This document shows positions 16,380-25,536 of a DNA stretch of 64,000 nucleotides, in pieces. The stretch comes from Hydrogenophaga sp. Root209 (lineage in GTDB: Bacteria > Pseudomonadota > Gammaproteobacteria > Burkholderiales > Burkholderiaceae_C). Location of the stretch: assembly GCF_001428625.1 (NCBI RefSeq), contig NZ_LMIE01000004.1:62001-126000 (forward strand), read 5' to 3'. Below the pieces are notes generated by a model. It ran no database searches and was not told the origin of the DNA. It was given only the letters and a program-made list of their open reading frames with translations. The translations under genes were made by a program, and so were the position numbers. The first letter of the stretch is position 1. The number at the start of each line of letters is the position of its first letter.

Positions 16380-18358
16380 CGGGGCTGGTGCCGCGCCCCA
16401 CCCGCTGTCTGCTGGCCATCCTGGGCGTCTGCGCCCCACTGCTGACCGCATGGTCGCAGACCACGCCCGCCACCCCGGCCGCCGCACCCGCGCCCGCCTA
16501 TGTGGACCGGGTGATCGAGAACCTTCCGCCCGAGCCGACGGACGATGCCGAGGCCTACCCTTACGATCGCGAAGGTTGGCCGCGCTTCCTGCGGCTGGAG
16601 ACCCGCCTCGGAACCCAGCCGTTCGACCAGGCGCGCAAGACCCGCATCGGCTATGGCATATATGGTCTGCTGGAAACACCCAACCACGGCACGCTCTCGA
16701 TCGACGGCACCTATGCACCGAGCGACAGCAGTGGCACGCTCACGCTGCGCCAGCGCGCGATGCCGCTGGCCGGTGGCTGGCTGGTCAGCAACGAACTCGG
16801 CGTGATCAACCCACCCGCGCCCGGCATCACGCGGCTGCCCTCGCGCGTGTTCGTTCCCTCGGCCATCCTGCAGGGCGTCAGCACCGAATGGGAAAACCCC
16901 GGCCACGGCGTGCAACTGCAGGCCGCCACCGGCGAGCCCGGCCGGCTTGACTTCCTGCCCGCCAGCGGCTTGCGGCGTCTGCCGGGCCGACGCACCTCGT
17001 TCGGTGGGCAGTGGCGCATCAACGCGGATGACGCCCAGCCGCTTTCGAACCAGGGCTGGACGGTGGCGCTGCAACACGAGGACGCGCGCGGCGTCTCCAA
17101 CCTGGATGTGCCGCTGCAAGCGGGCGACATCATCGACGCCAACTCCACCTTGCTGGCGCTGCGGCACGAGAGCGGGGAGCACCGCATCCAGGGCCAGGTG
17201 GTGAGCACACAGGCCAGCAACGTGGCCGGCACGCGCAGCGGCTTCTGGATCGACGGTGAGTGGGACGATGGCCCGCGCCGACACGGCGCGGGCGCCTACC
17301 GGCTCGACCCCGACCTCACCTGGGCGCAGCTGCCACTGGCCAGCGACATCATGGGTGCCTACGTGCGCTCGAGCTGGCGCACACGCCAGTGGTCGGCCGA
17401 AGGTTCGGTCGACTGGCTCGACTCGACCAGCGGGCGCAGCGGCAGCGGCTACTACGCCACCGGCTCGGCGCGCTGGCGTCTCAACCGAGACCACACACTG
17501 GGCGCCGGCAGCACCGTGCGGCGCTTCGACGGCAACGCCTGGAGCACCTACGGCGACTGGCGCTTCCAGAACGGGTGGGGCACCAGCGGCCTGCGCCTGG
17601 AGTTCACCGCAGGCGACAACCAGGCCGACTCGCGCTGGCTGACCTGGGATCAGGACTGGCTCGCGCCGCAAGGCTGGGCCCTGTCCACCAGCCTGGGCAC
17701 CGGCACCTATGCCGCCACGGCCAGCCAACCGGAAGAAACGGCCTGGAGCGCCGCGCTCAGCGTGTCGGCCCCGTTGAGCAGCAAGGCCAGCCTGCGCGGC
17801 AACTTCAACACCGAGCGCAACAACGCCGGCCAGGAGCGCCACAGCCTGAACCTGGGCGCCAACTGGCGCATCGACACACGCTGGAGCCTGGAGGGCAACT
17901 TCAACCGCTCCACCGGGCGCAGCCGCTTCAATCCCTCGCTTGACCCGTTGGCGCCGCTGCCGCTGGTGGTCCCCGAATCGGACCGCTCGTTCTACGCCGT
18001 GCTGCGCTACGAACTCGAAGCAGGCAGCCGCAACGTGCCACTGGGCGGCAAGATCGCCGATGGTGGTGGTCGCATCGAGGGCACGGTGTACTTCGATGCC
18101 AACCGCAGCGGCACCCAGGAGGCCAGTGAAACCGGCGTGCCCAACGTGACCGTGTACCTGGACAACCGCTATGCCGTGCGCACCGACAGCCAGGGCCGTT
18201 TCGAGTTCCCGTTCGTGGCCAGCGGGCCGCGCACGGTCACCGTTCGCCCCGACACGCTGCCCCTGCCCTGGAATGTGGTCGATCAAGGCCAGGTGAAGGT
18301 GGACGTGCGTCTGCGCGAGAGCGTCTCGCTGAGCATTCCGGTTCAGCGCAGCGAGTGA
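16376..18358 (+). CDS. Outer-membrane beta-barrel, usher-like, with C-terminal SdrD-B-like domain
   Basis: 660 residues, start at the ATGA overlap with the chaperone gene. Signal peptide to about residue 27, then a Pro/Ala spacer (TPATPAAAPAPAY). Residues about 60-560 are dense in aromatic-flanked alternating strands (YATGSARWRLNRDHTLGAGS, LNLGANWRIDTRWSLEGNF), as in a large outer-membrane barrel. The last ~95 residues (GRIEGTVYFDANRSGTQEA, then GVPNVTVYLD and TDSQGRFEFP) match the SdrD-B/carboxypeptidase-regulatory Ig-like fold. Classic ushers are about 800 residues with an N-terminal chaperone-binding domain and two C-terminal domains; this protein is shorter and lacks obvious counterparts. 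By position it should be the secretion pore, but a dedicated or non-standard usher is inferred, not shown. Confidence 0.68.
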   Translation: MTGLVPRPTRCLLAILGVCAPLLTAWSQTTPATPAAAPAPAYVDRVIENLPPEPTDDAEAYPYDREGWPRFLRLETRLGTQPFDQARKTRIGYGIYGLLETPNHGTLSIDGTYAPSDSSGTLTLRQRAMPLAGGWLVSNELGVINPPAPGITRLPSRVFVPSAILQGVSTEWENPGHGVQLQAATGEPGRLDFLPASGLRRLPGRRTSFGGQWRINADDAQPLSNQGWTVALQHEDARGVSNLDVPLQAGDIIDANSTLLALRHESGEHRIQGQVVSTQASNVAGTRSGFWIDGEWDDGPRRHGAGAYRLDPDLTWAQLPLASDIMGAYVRSSWRTRQWSAEGSVDWLDSTSGRSGSGYYATGSARWRLNRDHTLGAGSTVRRFDGNAWSTYGDWRFQNGWGTSGLRLEFTAGDNQADSRWLTWDQDWLAPQGWALSTSLGTGTYAATASQPEETAWSAALSVSAPLSSKASLRGNFNTERNNAGQERHSLNLGANWRIDTRWSLEGNFNRSTGRSRFNPSLDPLAPLPLVVPESDRSFYAVLRYELEAGSRNVPLGGKIADGGGRIEGTVYFDANRSGTQEASETGVPNVTVYLDNRYAVRTDSQGRFEFPFVASGPRTVTVRPDTLPLPWNVVDQGQVKVDVRLRESVSLSIPVQRSE

Positions 18359-18444
18359 CAGAGAGCGCGTTTTCGGGCTCGCGGCCCCGGCGGCCTACAT
18401 GAAATGGGGATTCAAGTTCGGGGGCGGCAGGCCGATAGTGGGAC

Positions 18445-18918
18445 ATGTCCCGCTCATTGCGCCCCCTTCTTGCCTGCCTGACCTCCAGCGCGCTGCTGTT
18501 GGTCCCAGCGCCCAGCATGGGCGAGAGCGCGGTGGTGATCCAGAGGAATGCAGGCGCATCGCTGGACTTCCGCATCATCATTCCGCCCATCATGCGGGTG
18601 CTGGAGAACAGCCACCCCCGGCAACTCGATACCTTCGCCGATGGCAAGGTGAGCGCCCAGCAACGCCTCGTGGTGCTGTCCAACATGAGGGGAGGGTTCT
18701 GCGTTTCGCTGCGGCGCGCTGCGCCCCAACTCGGCACATGGGAGCTGCAAACCGCCCCACAAAACGGCATCCAGCTCAGCCCGACGGCAGACGGCTACAG
18801 CCTCTGTGGCACCCGCCCGGGACGCTACACCGTGCTGCTGCAGCACCGCTTTGGCACCAACGACAGCAGCGCCAACGCCCTCAACTGGCCGGTGCAGACC
18901 GATATCTCGTCCATCTGA
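18445..18918 (+). CDS. Pilin-like secreted protein C
   Basis: 157 residues. Signal peptide MSRSLRPLLACLTSSALLLV to about GES (residue 27). The segment AGASLDFRIIIPPIMRVL is similar to one in protein A (SATARLDVRVIIPRVLFL), indicating common ancestry. Two cysteines in the mature part (GGFCVSL, SLCGTR) could pair. It ends NALNWPVQTDISSI. An almost identical ending, LRWPVQTDITAL, occurs as a gene remnant at about 42244-42312. A separate start 86 bp after the barrel gene and low similarity to B suggest a tip or accessory subunit. Family not recognised. Confidence 0.66.
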   Translation: MSRSLRPLLACLTSSALLLVPAPSMGESAVVIQRNAGASLDFRIIIPPIMRVLENSHPRQLDTFADGKVSAQQRLVVLSNMRGGFCVSLRRAAPQLGTWELQTAPQNGIQLSPTADGYSLCGTRPGRYTVLLQHRFGTNDSSANALNWPVQTDISSI

Positions 18919-19002
18919 GCCCTTGCGCCGTGGCGGCTCATCCACGAAATCGGGTTTCGGGATGTAAGAACCACGTTAGTGCCCATGCACCCGTTACATG
19001 GC

Positions 19003-20100
19003 CTACGGGTGGGGTGCGCCAGTATGTTCTGCACTTATCGCCCAGTGCGCCAGCGCGGCCTTGGTGCGGGTGACTTGAGCGGTGTCCGGATCGCTGGCAG
19101 CCCAGTTGAACGGTATGGGGCTTCTGTTGGGATGTTCGATGTACTGCGCGATGGCTTGCTGAAGTTCGGCCACGCGGGTGAAGCTGTCGCGCCGGATCCC
19201 GTGCTCGGCGATATCGCAAAAAAAGCGCTTGACCATGTTCAACCACGTGCCGTTGGCAGGGGTTGAGTGCACGACAAAGCGCGGGTGTTGGGCCAGCCAG
19301 GCCTGGACCTTGGGACGCTTGTGCGTTGCCTGGTTTTCAACGATCAGGTGCACCTGCAGATGCTTGGGCGTCTTGCGATCGATCAGGCGCAAGAACTTGA
19401 GCCAATCCTCGTGGCGATGCCGGTCATGGCACATCGAGATCACGGTACTTTCCAGCTTTCTGAGCGCGGCAAACAGCGTTGCCGTGCCATTGCGCCAGTG
19501 GCCGTAATTCAAGATGCCGGTGCGTTGGGAATGGGTGCCGTTGAGATTCTGAATCTGGCTCTTGTCGGCACAGCTGAGCACCAGCGCACGCTCGCGCGGG
19601 TTCATGTACAGCCCCACGATATCCACCAGCGCGTCCTCGAAGCGCGGGGGCGTGTCCCGTGACACCGTGGAAGTGCCGAGCAAGTGCGGCTTGATGCCGT
19701 TGCGCCGCCACACCCGGCGGATGGTCGTGGCGCTCAGGCCCAGATACGAGGCCAAGGTGCGTGTGCTCCAGCGCGCGGCAGCAACCGGCTGCTCGTAAAG
19801 CGTCGTGCTCAGGATGTGCGACTCCACCGCGGAGGTCACGCTCGGTGCGCGCCCCGAACGCGAGGCGTCCTGCAGCAACGCCTGGACACCGCCTTCAATG
19901 AAGCGCCGTCGCCACAACGCCACCTGACGCCGGTCGAGCTTGACCTCCTCGGCGATGTCCTTGTTCTGCCAGCCTTGTGCCGCCAGCAGGATGACGCGGG
20001 CGCGTTGCTGCACGCGAGCCTCCACCCGCCTGCCTTTGGACAGCGTGAGCAACTCGGACGTGGTCTTCGCATCCGGCTCGATCGCTTGGGCAACTCGCAT
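19003..20100 (-). CDS. IS630-family transposase, catalytic residues altered
   Basis: 365 residues, full length for the family. N-terminal winged HTH: RARVILLAAQGWQNKDIAEEV and LDRRQVALWRRRF; then the IS630 DDE region: VLSCADKSQIQNLNGT, CHDRHRHEDWLKFLRLI, HLIVENQATHKRPKVQ and PANGTWLNMVKRFFCDI. In active relatives these read VDEKSQIQALD, LIVDNYATHKHPK and SWLNMVERFF, so the triad is D179-E255-K291 instead of D-D-E, and one residue is missing near the first Asp. The element is probably immobile. I found no convincing terminal inverted repeats. It lies between the pilin-like cluster and the polysaccharide locus, pointing away from the latter. The start at 20100 (MRVAQAIEPDAKT) fits the family. 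Confidence 0.85.
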   Translation of the reverse strand: MRVAQAIEPDAKTTSELLTLSKGRRVEARVQQRARVILLAAQGWQNKDIAEEVKLDRRQVALWRRRFIEGGVQALLQDASRSGRAPSVTSAVESHILSTTLYEQPVAAARWSTRTLASYLGLSATTIRRVWRRNGIKPHLLGTSTVSRDTPPRFEDALVDIVGLYMNPRERALVLSCADKSQIQNLNGTHSQRTGILNYGHWRNGTATLFAALRKLESTVISMCHDRHRHEDWLKFLRLIDRKTPKHLQVHLIVENQATHKRPKVQAWLAQHPRFVVHSTPANGTWLNMVKRFFCDIAEHGIRRDSFTRVAELQQAIAQYIEHPNRSPIPFNWAASDPDTAQVTRTKAALAHWAISAEHTGAPHP

Positions 20101-20387
20101 TGTTTCAACCTCCTTGAAAAGCGGTGTGTGTCTGAGATCACTAGATCCATCAATTAAGGCGCATGCCACCAACTCACCCTGAGCGAGCGTGTCGAAGCAA
20201 GGTTCGATCCAACGCAATCCTCGTGGCTTAACTCAAAGCTCGTTACATGTCGCTCTCGCACCTGCCATAAGAATGAAAAAACAAGTGCGCGACTGTTCGT
20301 CAGCGCACACACGCAACGAACTCAGGGTGTCCATTCATGTCGTGCCTCAATCACCAGACGTCCCAGCGCTTCATGCAAGTGCATCCC

Positions 20388-20406
20388 AGGCACCCGCATG
20401 GGGCCT
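20388..20406 (+). promoter_or_regulatory. Imperfect hairpin in the leader of the polysaccharide locus
   Basis: AGGCACCC (20388-20395) and GGGGCCT (20400-20406) can pair with one mismatch around GCAT, ending 36 nt before the ATG at 20443. It could mark the leader of the locus transcript. No ops/JUMPstart motif was found, and no promoter could be placed with confidence. Confidence 0.25.
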
Positions 20407-20442
20407 GCCCAGTGACCAACCCCATCCGTGGTGGGCTTTGAC

Positions 20443-22014
20443 ATGGACCGCGCACGCGCCCGTCCAGTTGAGAGACCCCCGCCTGCCGAAGTCGCCCCGG
20501 GGATCGTCGTCCCGCTGTACAACGAACATGACCTCGCACGCAGCCTCTCCCCGTGGGTCAACCTCGCCCGACACCAGCAGACGGTAAAAGCCTGGCTGGT
20601 GCTCACCGATCTGTGCGTGCTCTGGCTCTGCTTCGTCGCCGGGCGACTGCCCGCGTGGCTTCGCGACGAAATGAGCCTCTCGCAGGCCATGAACGTCTGG
20701 TGGGCGGCCCATGGTCACCTGCGCCTCACGCTGTTCGCCGCCATTGCCCTGACCATGGTGAGCTGGATGTGGACCGTTCAGGGCCACTACACCGCCCACC
20801 GCCGAAAACCCTGGTGGGACGAAGCCCGCCAGATGATCCAGGTCATCGTGCTCGCAGCGCTGCTCGACGCGATGGTCATGTACCTCGCCAAGTGGCCGCT
20901 GTCTCGCTTGTGGACCGGCGCCACCTGGGGCCTCGTGCTCGTCTGCCTGCCGCTGGCCCGCCTGGCCATACGCACCTACTTGCTGCGTGCTGGCCTGCTC
21001 ACCCAGCCCTACGTGCTCATCGGCCATCCCGACGACGTTGAAAAAGCCGCTGCCGCCCTGGCCAGCGAACCGCTGCTGGGCTACAAGCCCGTGGCCGTCG
21101 TCTGCCCCGACCCCGGCGCGCGTCTGGTCAAGCTCGGTGAGCATGTGGCCGCGCCGACCGCGCTCACCCCCGGCGTGCGCGAATTTCTCGCCCGGCCCGG
21201 GCCCCACCAACTTGTTGGTGTGCTCGGCATTCGGGACAACAACTGGCTGCGCGAACTCGCGCAGGAGCTCATGCTCACCCGCGACGACCTGGTCATGGTG
21301 CCCGCGATCGGCGGCCTGCCCATCTACGGCATGGAGGTCTCGCACTTCTTCAGCCATGAGGTGTTGCTGCTGCGCGCCCGCAACAACCTCAACCGCCGCG
21401 GTCCACAAGTGCTCAAACGCGCGCTCGACATCGTGGGCGCCGCCGCCCTGCTGGTGCTGCTGGCACCCTTGTTTGCCTGGGTCGCGTGGCGCATCAAGCG
21501 CGACGACGCCGGCCCCGTGTTCTTCGTGCAAAAACGCGTGGGTGTGGACGGCCAGCTGTTCGACTTCATCAAATTCCGCAGCATGGTGATGGACGCCGAT
21601 GGCGCTCTGGAGCGCTGGAAAATCGAAAACGAAAAGCTCTACGTGCAATACCTGGCCAGCAACTTCAAGCTCGCCAACGACCCCCGCATCACGAAGATCG
21701 GCAACCTCATCCGGCGCACCAGCATCGACGAACTGCCCCAGCTCATCAACGTGTTGCGCGGCGACATGAGCCTGGTCGGCCCGCGCCCGCTGCTGGCCCG
21801 CGAGCTGGGCGAGTACGGCAAAAGCATCGCCGCCTACGGCAAAGCCCGCCCCGGCATCACCGGCCTGTGGCAGATCAGCGGCCGCAGCACCAGCACTTTC
21901 CAGCACCGCATCAACATGGACCTCTGGTACGTGCGCAACTGGTCACTCTGGTACGACCTCGTGATCATGCTGCGCACCGTTCGCGTTGTGCTCAGACAAG
22001 AAGGTGCTTGCTGA
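20443..22014 (+). CDS. Initiating undecaprenyl-phosphate sugar phosphotransferase (WbaP-like)
   Basis: About 523 residues. Starts the repeat unit by moving a sugar-1-phosphate (galactose in WbaP, glucose in WcaJ) from its UDP-sugar onto undecaprenyl phosphate. N-terminal four to five membrane helices (about 38-200), a soluble Rossmann-like middle (VLIGHPDDVEKAAAALAS), a helix at about 330-350, and the catalytic sugar-transferase domain: FDFIKFRSMVMDAD, DELPQLINVLRGDMSLVGPRP and KARPGITGLWQISGRS. An in-frame GTG at 20428 is an alternative start. Galactose versus glucose cannot be decided by eye. It is the first gene of the locus. Confidence 0.92.
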   Translation: MDRARARPVERPPPAEVAPGIVVPLYNEHDLARSLSPWVNLARHQQTVKAWLVLTDLCVLWLCFVAGRLPAWLRDEMSLSQAMNVWWAAHGHLRLTLFAAIALTMVSWMWTVQGHYTAHRRKPWWDEARQMIQVIVLAALLDAMVMYLAKWPLSRLWTGATWGLVLVCLPLARLAIRTYLLRAGLLTQPYVLIGHPDDVEKAAAALASEPLLGYKPVAVVCPDPGARLVKLGEHVAAPTALTPGVREFLARPGPHQLVGVLGIRDNNWLRELAQELMLTRDDLVMVPAIGGLPIYGMEVSHFFSHEVLLLRARNNLNRRGPQVLKRALDIVGAAALLVLLAPLFAWVAWRIKRDDAGPVFFVQKRVGVDGQLFDFIKFRSMVMDADGALERWKIENEKLYVQYLASNFKLANDPRITKIGNLIRRTSIDELPQLINVLRGDMSLVGPRPLLARELGEYGKSIAAYGKARPGITGLWQISGRSTSTFQHRINMDLWYVRNWSLWYDLVIMLRTVRVVLRQEGAC

Positions 22015-22050
22015 TGCCACTCCGACCCATTCCCTCACCACTTCCCACGC

Positions 22051-23028
22051 ATGAACAGCACTGAAACCATCTACGTCGCAGGCCACCGCGGCATGGTCGG
22101 CTCGGCCATCGTGCGCCAGCTGCTCGCCGCCGGCCACCCCGCCAGCCACATCGTCACCCGCACCCACGCCGAACTCAACCTGACCGACCAGGCCGCCGTT
22201 CGCGCCTTCTTCGCCCGGACCAGGCCGCAACAGGTGTACCTCGCCGCGGCCAAGGTGGGCGGCATCCACGCCAACAACACATTCCCCGCCGACTTCATCT
22301 ACCAGAACCTCATGATCGCGGCCAACGTGATCGAAGCCGCCTTCTGCAACGGCGTGCAGAAGCTGCTGTTCCTCGGCTCCAGCTGCATCTACCCCAGGCT
22401 CGCTCCGCAGCCCATGAGCGAACAAGCCCTGCTCACCGGGCTGCTCGAAGCCACCAACGAGCCCTACGCCGTGGCCAAGATCGCGGGCATCAAGCTCTGC
22501 GAAAGCTACAACCGCCAGTTCGGCGCCAGCCACGGCGTGGACTACCGCAGCGTCATGCCCACCAACCTCTATGGCCCGGGCGACAACTACCACCCTGAAA
22601 ACAGCCACGTCATCCCAGCGCTGATCCGCCGGTTTCACACAGCCAAGTTGTCTGGCGCGCCCGAGGTCGCCATCTGGGGCAGCGGCACGCCCATGCGTGA
22701 GTTCCTGTTTGTCGACGACATGGCCGCCGCCTGCGTGCATGTGATGAACCTGCCCAAGGCCAGCTACGCGCAACACACCCAGCCCATGCTCAGCCACATC
22801 AACGTGGGCTACGGGTCGGACATGACCATCGCCGAACTTGCCCACAACGTCGCCCGCATCACCGGCTTCGCTGGCGACATCAGCTTTGACGCCACCAAAC
22901 CCGACGGCACGCCCCGCAAGCTCATGGACAGCAGCCGCCTGCACAGCCTGGGCTGGCAAGCCAAAGTCGATCTGCCTTCCGGACTGGCCCTGACGTACCA
23001 GGACTTCCTGCAGCAAACCGCCCAATGA
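22051..23028 (+). CDS. fcl: GDP-L-fucose synthase
   Basis: 325 residues. Epimerises and reduces GDP-4-keto-6-deoxy-mannose to GDP-L-fucose with NADPH. N-terminal nucleotide-binding motif [11 protein letters not shown], substrate-site segments [16 protein letters not shown] and SSCIYPR, and the catalytic [11 protein letters not shown] (Y-x3-K). The sequence follows the GDP-fucose synthase pattern throughout. Overlaps the next gene, gmd, by 4 bp. The reverse order (fcl before gmd) differs from many loci but is functional. It supplies fucose for the exopolysaccharide; GDP-mannose must come from genes outside the window. Confidence 0.96.
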   Translation: MNSTETIYVAGHRGMVGSAIVRQLLAAGHPASHIVTRTHAELNLTDQAAVRAFFARTRPQQVYLAAAKVGGIHANNTFPADFIYQNLMIAANVIEAAFCNGVQKLLFLGSSCIYPRLAPQPMSEQALLTGLLEATNEPYAVAKIAGIKLCESYNRQFGASHGVDYRSVMPTNLYGPGDNYHPENSHVIPALIRRFHTAKLSGAPEVAIWGSGTPMREFLFVDDMAAACVHVMNLPKASYAQHTQPMLSHINVGYGSDMTIAELAHNVARITGFAGDISFDATKPDGTPRKLMDSSRLHSLGWQAKVDLPSGLALTYQDFLQQTAQ

Positions 23029-24194
23029 CGGAACCCAGCACCATGACCCAAAACCCGCCCGCCCCCAACGTCAAGCCCAAAGTCGCCCTCATCACCGGCG
23101 TCACCGGGCAGGACGGCTCCTACCTCGCCGAACTGTTGCTCGAAAAGGGCTACATCGTGCACGGCATCAAGCGGCGCAGCAGCCAGTTCAACACCCAGCG
23201 CGTGGACCACATTTACCAGGACCCGCACATCGACGACGCACGCTTCCACCTGCACTACGGCGACCTGAGCGACACCAGCAACCTGATCCGCATCGTGCAG
23301 GAAACCCAGCCCGACGAGATCTACAACCTGGGTGCGCAAAGCCATGTGGCGGTGAGCTTCGAAAGCCCTGAATACACCGCCGACGTGGACGGCATGGGCA
23401 CGTTGCGACTGCTCGAAGCCATCCGCATCCTCGGGCTGGAGAAAAAGACCCGCTTCTACCAGGCCAGCACCTCCGAGCTTTACGGCCTGGTGCAGGAAAT
23501 CCCGCAGAAAGAAACCACGCCGTTCTACCCGCGCAGCCCCTACGCCGTGGCCAAGCTCTACGCGTACTGGATCGTGGTGAACTACCGCGAGGCCTACGGC
23601 ATGTACGCCTGCAACGGCATCCTGTTCAACCACGAATCGCCCCGCCGCGGTGAAACCTTCGTCACCCGCAAGGTCACGCGCGGCCTGGCCAACATCGGCC
23701 AGGGACTGGAGAACTGTCTCTACATGGGCAACATGGATTCGCTGCGCGACTGGGGCCATGCCAAAGACTACGTGCGCATGCAATGGATGATGCTGCAACA
23801 GGAGCAGCCCGAAGACTTCGTCATCGCCACCGGCGTGCAATACAGCGTGCGCCAGTTCATCGACATGGCCGCCAGGGAACTGGGCGTCACCCTGCGCTTC
23901 GAGGGCGAGGGTGTGAACGAACAGGCCATCGTGCAGTCGATCGAGGGCGACAAAGCCCCGGCGCTCAGGCCGGGCCAGGTGATCGTGAAGGTGGACCCGC
24001 GCTACTTCCGCCCCACCGAAGTGGAAACCCTGCTGGGCGACCCCTCCAAAGCCAAAGCCACGCTGGGCTGGGTGCCGCAGATCGCGCTGCAGGACATGGT
24101 AGCGGAGATGGTGGTCTCCGATCTGGCCGACGCACAGCGCCACGCCTTGCTCAAGACCCACGGCTACGCCGTTGCAGTGACCGGCGAACACTGA
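23025..24194 (+). CDS. gmd: GDP-mannose 4,6-dehydratase
   Basis: 389 residues. Converts GDP-D-mannose to GDP-4-keto-6-deoxy-D-mannose, the step before fcl. NADP-binding motif [20 protein letters not shown], then [16 protein letters not shown], and the catalytic [37 protein letters not shown] all match Gmd. A few extra N-terminal residues precede the conserved region, so an internal start is also possible. Together with fcl it makes GDP-L-fucose a likely sugar donor. Translationally coupled to fcl by ATGA overlap. Confidence 0.97.
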   Translation: MTEPSTMTQNPPAPNVKPKVALITGVTGQDGSYLAELLLEKGYIVHGIKRRSSQFNTQRVDHIYQDPHIDDARFHLHYGDLSDTSNLIRIVQETQPDEIYNLGAQSHVAVSFESPEYTADVDGMGTLRLLEAIRILGLEKKTRFYQASTSELYGLVQEIPQKETTPFYPRSPYAVAKLYAYWIVVNYREAYGMYACNGILFNHESPRRGETFVTRKVTRGLANIGQGLENCLYMGNMDSLRDWGHAKDYVRMQWMMLQQEQPEDFVIATGVQYSVRQFIDMAARELGVTLRFEGEGVNEQAIVQSIEGDKAPALRPGQVIVKVDPRYFRPTEVETLLGDPSKAKATLGWVPQIALQDMVAEMVVSDLADAQRHALLKTHGYAVAVTGEH

Positions 24195-24213
24195 GCGCCG
24201 GTCACCCACCCAG

Positions 24214-25536
24214 ATGTCTGTTCCACACCCATTGCGCACCCCCACCCTCGGACTCTCGTCGATCGCCGGGCGCATCGCCTCGGGCGCCGGCGCCTACGGC
24301 TACGCGCAGGCGGTCAGCATCGGCACACAACTGGTGTCGCTGCCGCTTTTCCTGCACTACTGGGACATGGCCACCTACGGCTACTGGCTGGCACTGACGG
24401 CACTGCCCTTCTACCTGTCGCTGGCCGACGCCGGCATCTCCACCGCCTCGAGCAACCAGATGATCGGCCTGATCACGCAGGGCCAGAAGGCGCGTGCTGG
24501 CGAGGTGTTCCAGAGCGCCGTGGCCTTTCTGTTGTCCGTCTCGCTGCTGGTCCTGCTCGTCGTCGGCGCCACCCTGCTGCTGCTGCCCTCCACCGCGCTG
24601 CAAGCCCCACAGTGGAAAACGGTGCTCATGCTGCTGTCCATCAGCGTGGTGCTCGGCCTGTTCTGCAGCCTGGCCGAAGTGATCTACAAGTCCACCGGTG
24701 GCTACGCAGCGGGCACCTACCTGGTCACCACCGGCCGTCTGGTCGAGTGGGCCGGCGGCCTGAGCGGCCTGGTGCTCACACAAAGTTTCATCGGGGTCGC
24801 CGCCACGGCACTGCTGGCGCGTCTGGGCTACACGCTGCTCTGCATCTGGTTGAGCCGGCGACGCACCGACTTTCTGCGCTGGGGCGTGCGGCGCGCCAGC
24901 CTGGCCGACATCCGGCAGGCCGCAGCGCCCGGCGCGCTGTTCTTCTCGCTCTCGCTGACCAACGCGCTGAGCCTGCAAGGCTTCACCTTGCTGGTGGCGG
25001 CCACCCTGGGACCAGCCGCCACCGCCGTGTTCAACACCTACCGCACCGTTGCGCGCATCGTGGTGCAGATCACCAACGCCCTGAGCAATCCGCTCTGGCC
25101 CGAACTCACCGCTCTCAAGGGCCAGAAGGACGACGGCGCCTTCTGGAAGCTCTACCGCCGAGCCAACCGCCTGGGCCTGCTCATCGCCGCAGCAGGGGCA
25201 CTGCTGGTGTACCTGGTCTCGCCCTGGCTGCTGGACGTCTGGACCCACGGCCACATCCCCTTCACCGCCACCAGCATGGCGCTGTTCCTGCTCTACGCGG
25301 CCGTGTGTTCGGCCGCCCAGGTCCCGCGCGTGGTGCTCATGGCCATCAACCGCCACGCCGGTCTGGCCTGGCAGAGCCTGGTGGCCGCCGTGGTCTCGCT
25401 CGGGGTGGCGTGGCTGGTCTGGGGCAGCGCCGGCATGACCGGCGTGGTGGGCGCCATGTTGTTGGGCGAAGCGCTGGTCTGGCTCACCGCCACGCGCGCC
25501 GTGCACCGCCTGCACACCACGAAGGTCGCCCCATGA
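24214..25536 (+). CDS. Polysaccharide flippase (Wzx-like)
   Basis: 440 residues, about 12-14 hydrophobic helices spread over the whole length, starting after a ~25-residue N-terminus (VSIGTQLVSLPLFLHYW). It has the polysaccharide-export/MATE-like fold typical of Wzx, which moves undecaprenyl-linked repeat units across the inner membrane. Short soluble loops include RRRTDFLRWGVRR. Its stop overlaps the GMC oxidoreductase start by 4 bp, showing co-transcription. Wzx is inferred from topology and from being the only flippase-type gene in the locus. Confidence 0.85.
   Translation: MSVPHPLRTPTLGLSSIAGRIASGAGAYGYAQAVSIGTQLVSLPLFLHYWDMATYGYWLALTALPFYLSLADAGISTASSNQMIGLITQGQKARAGEVFQSAVAFLLSVSLLVLLVVGATLLLLPSTALQAPQWKTVLMLLSISVVLGLFCSLAEVIYKSTGGYAAGTYLVTTGRLVEWAGGLSGLVLTQSFIGVAATALLARLGYTLLCIWLSRRRTDFLRWGVRRASLADIRQAAAPGALFFSLSLTNALSLQGFTLLVAATLGPAATAVFNTYRTVARIVVQITNALSNPLWPELTALKGQKDDGAFWKLYRRANRLGLLIAAAGALLVYLVSPWLLDVWTHGHIPFTATSMALFLLYAAVCSAAQVPRVVLMAINRHAGLAWQSLVAAVVSLGVAWLVWGSAGMTGVVGAMLLGEALVWLTATRAVHRLHTTKVAP

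Larger units (their letters stand above)
18919..20442. mobile_element. IS630-type insertion region, boundaries undefined
   Basis: Stretch covering the transposase gene and its non-coding flanks (18919-19002 and 20101-20442). The right flank (342 bp) has no gene. It contains a sequence similar to dispersed Comamonadaceae/Xanthomonadaceae repeats (CCCTGAGCGAGCGTGTCGAA near 20176), and CGTTACATG occurs in direct orientation at 18992-19000 and 20241-20249, either side of the transposase. That pair could be a trace of a target duplication, although a 2-bp TA duplication is the norm for IS630. Ends are therefore not assigned. Confidence 0.4.

Noticed and set aside
20199-20212. GGTTCGATCC resembling a tRNA T-loop
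   Set aside because: Upstream sequence does not fold into a cloverleaf and no anticodon arm or acceptor stem can be drawn.
18919-20442. Terminal inverted repeats of the IS630 element
   Set aside because: Both flanks were compared in opposite orientation; only scattered short matches, no credible pair of ends.
20101-20442. ops/JUMPstart anti-termination element before the polysaccharide locus
   Set aside because: The GGCGGTAG core was not found.
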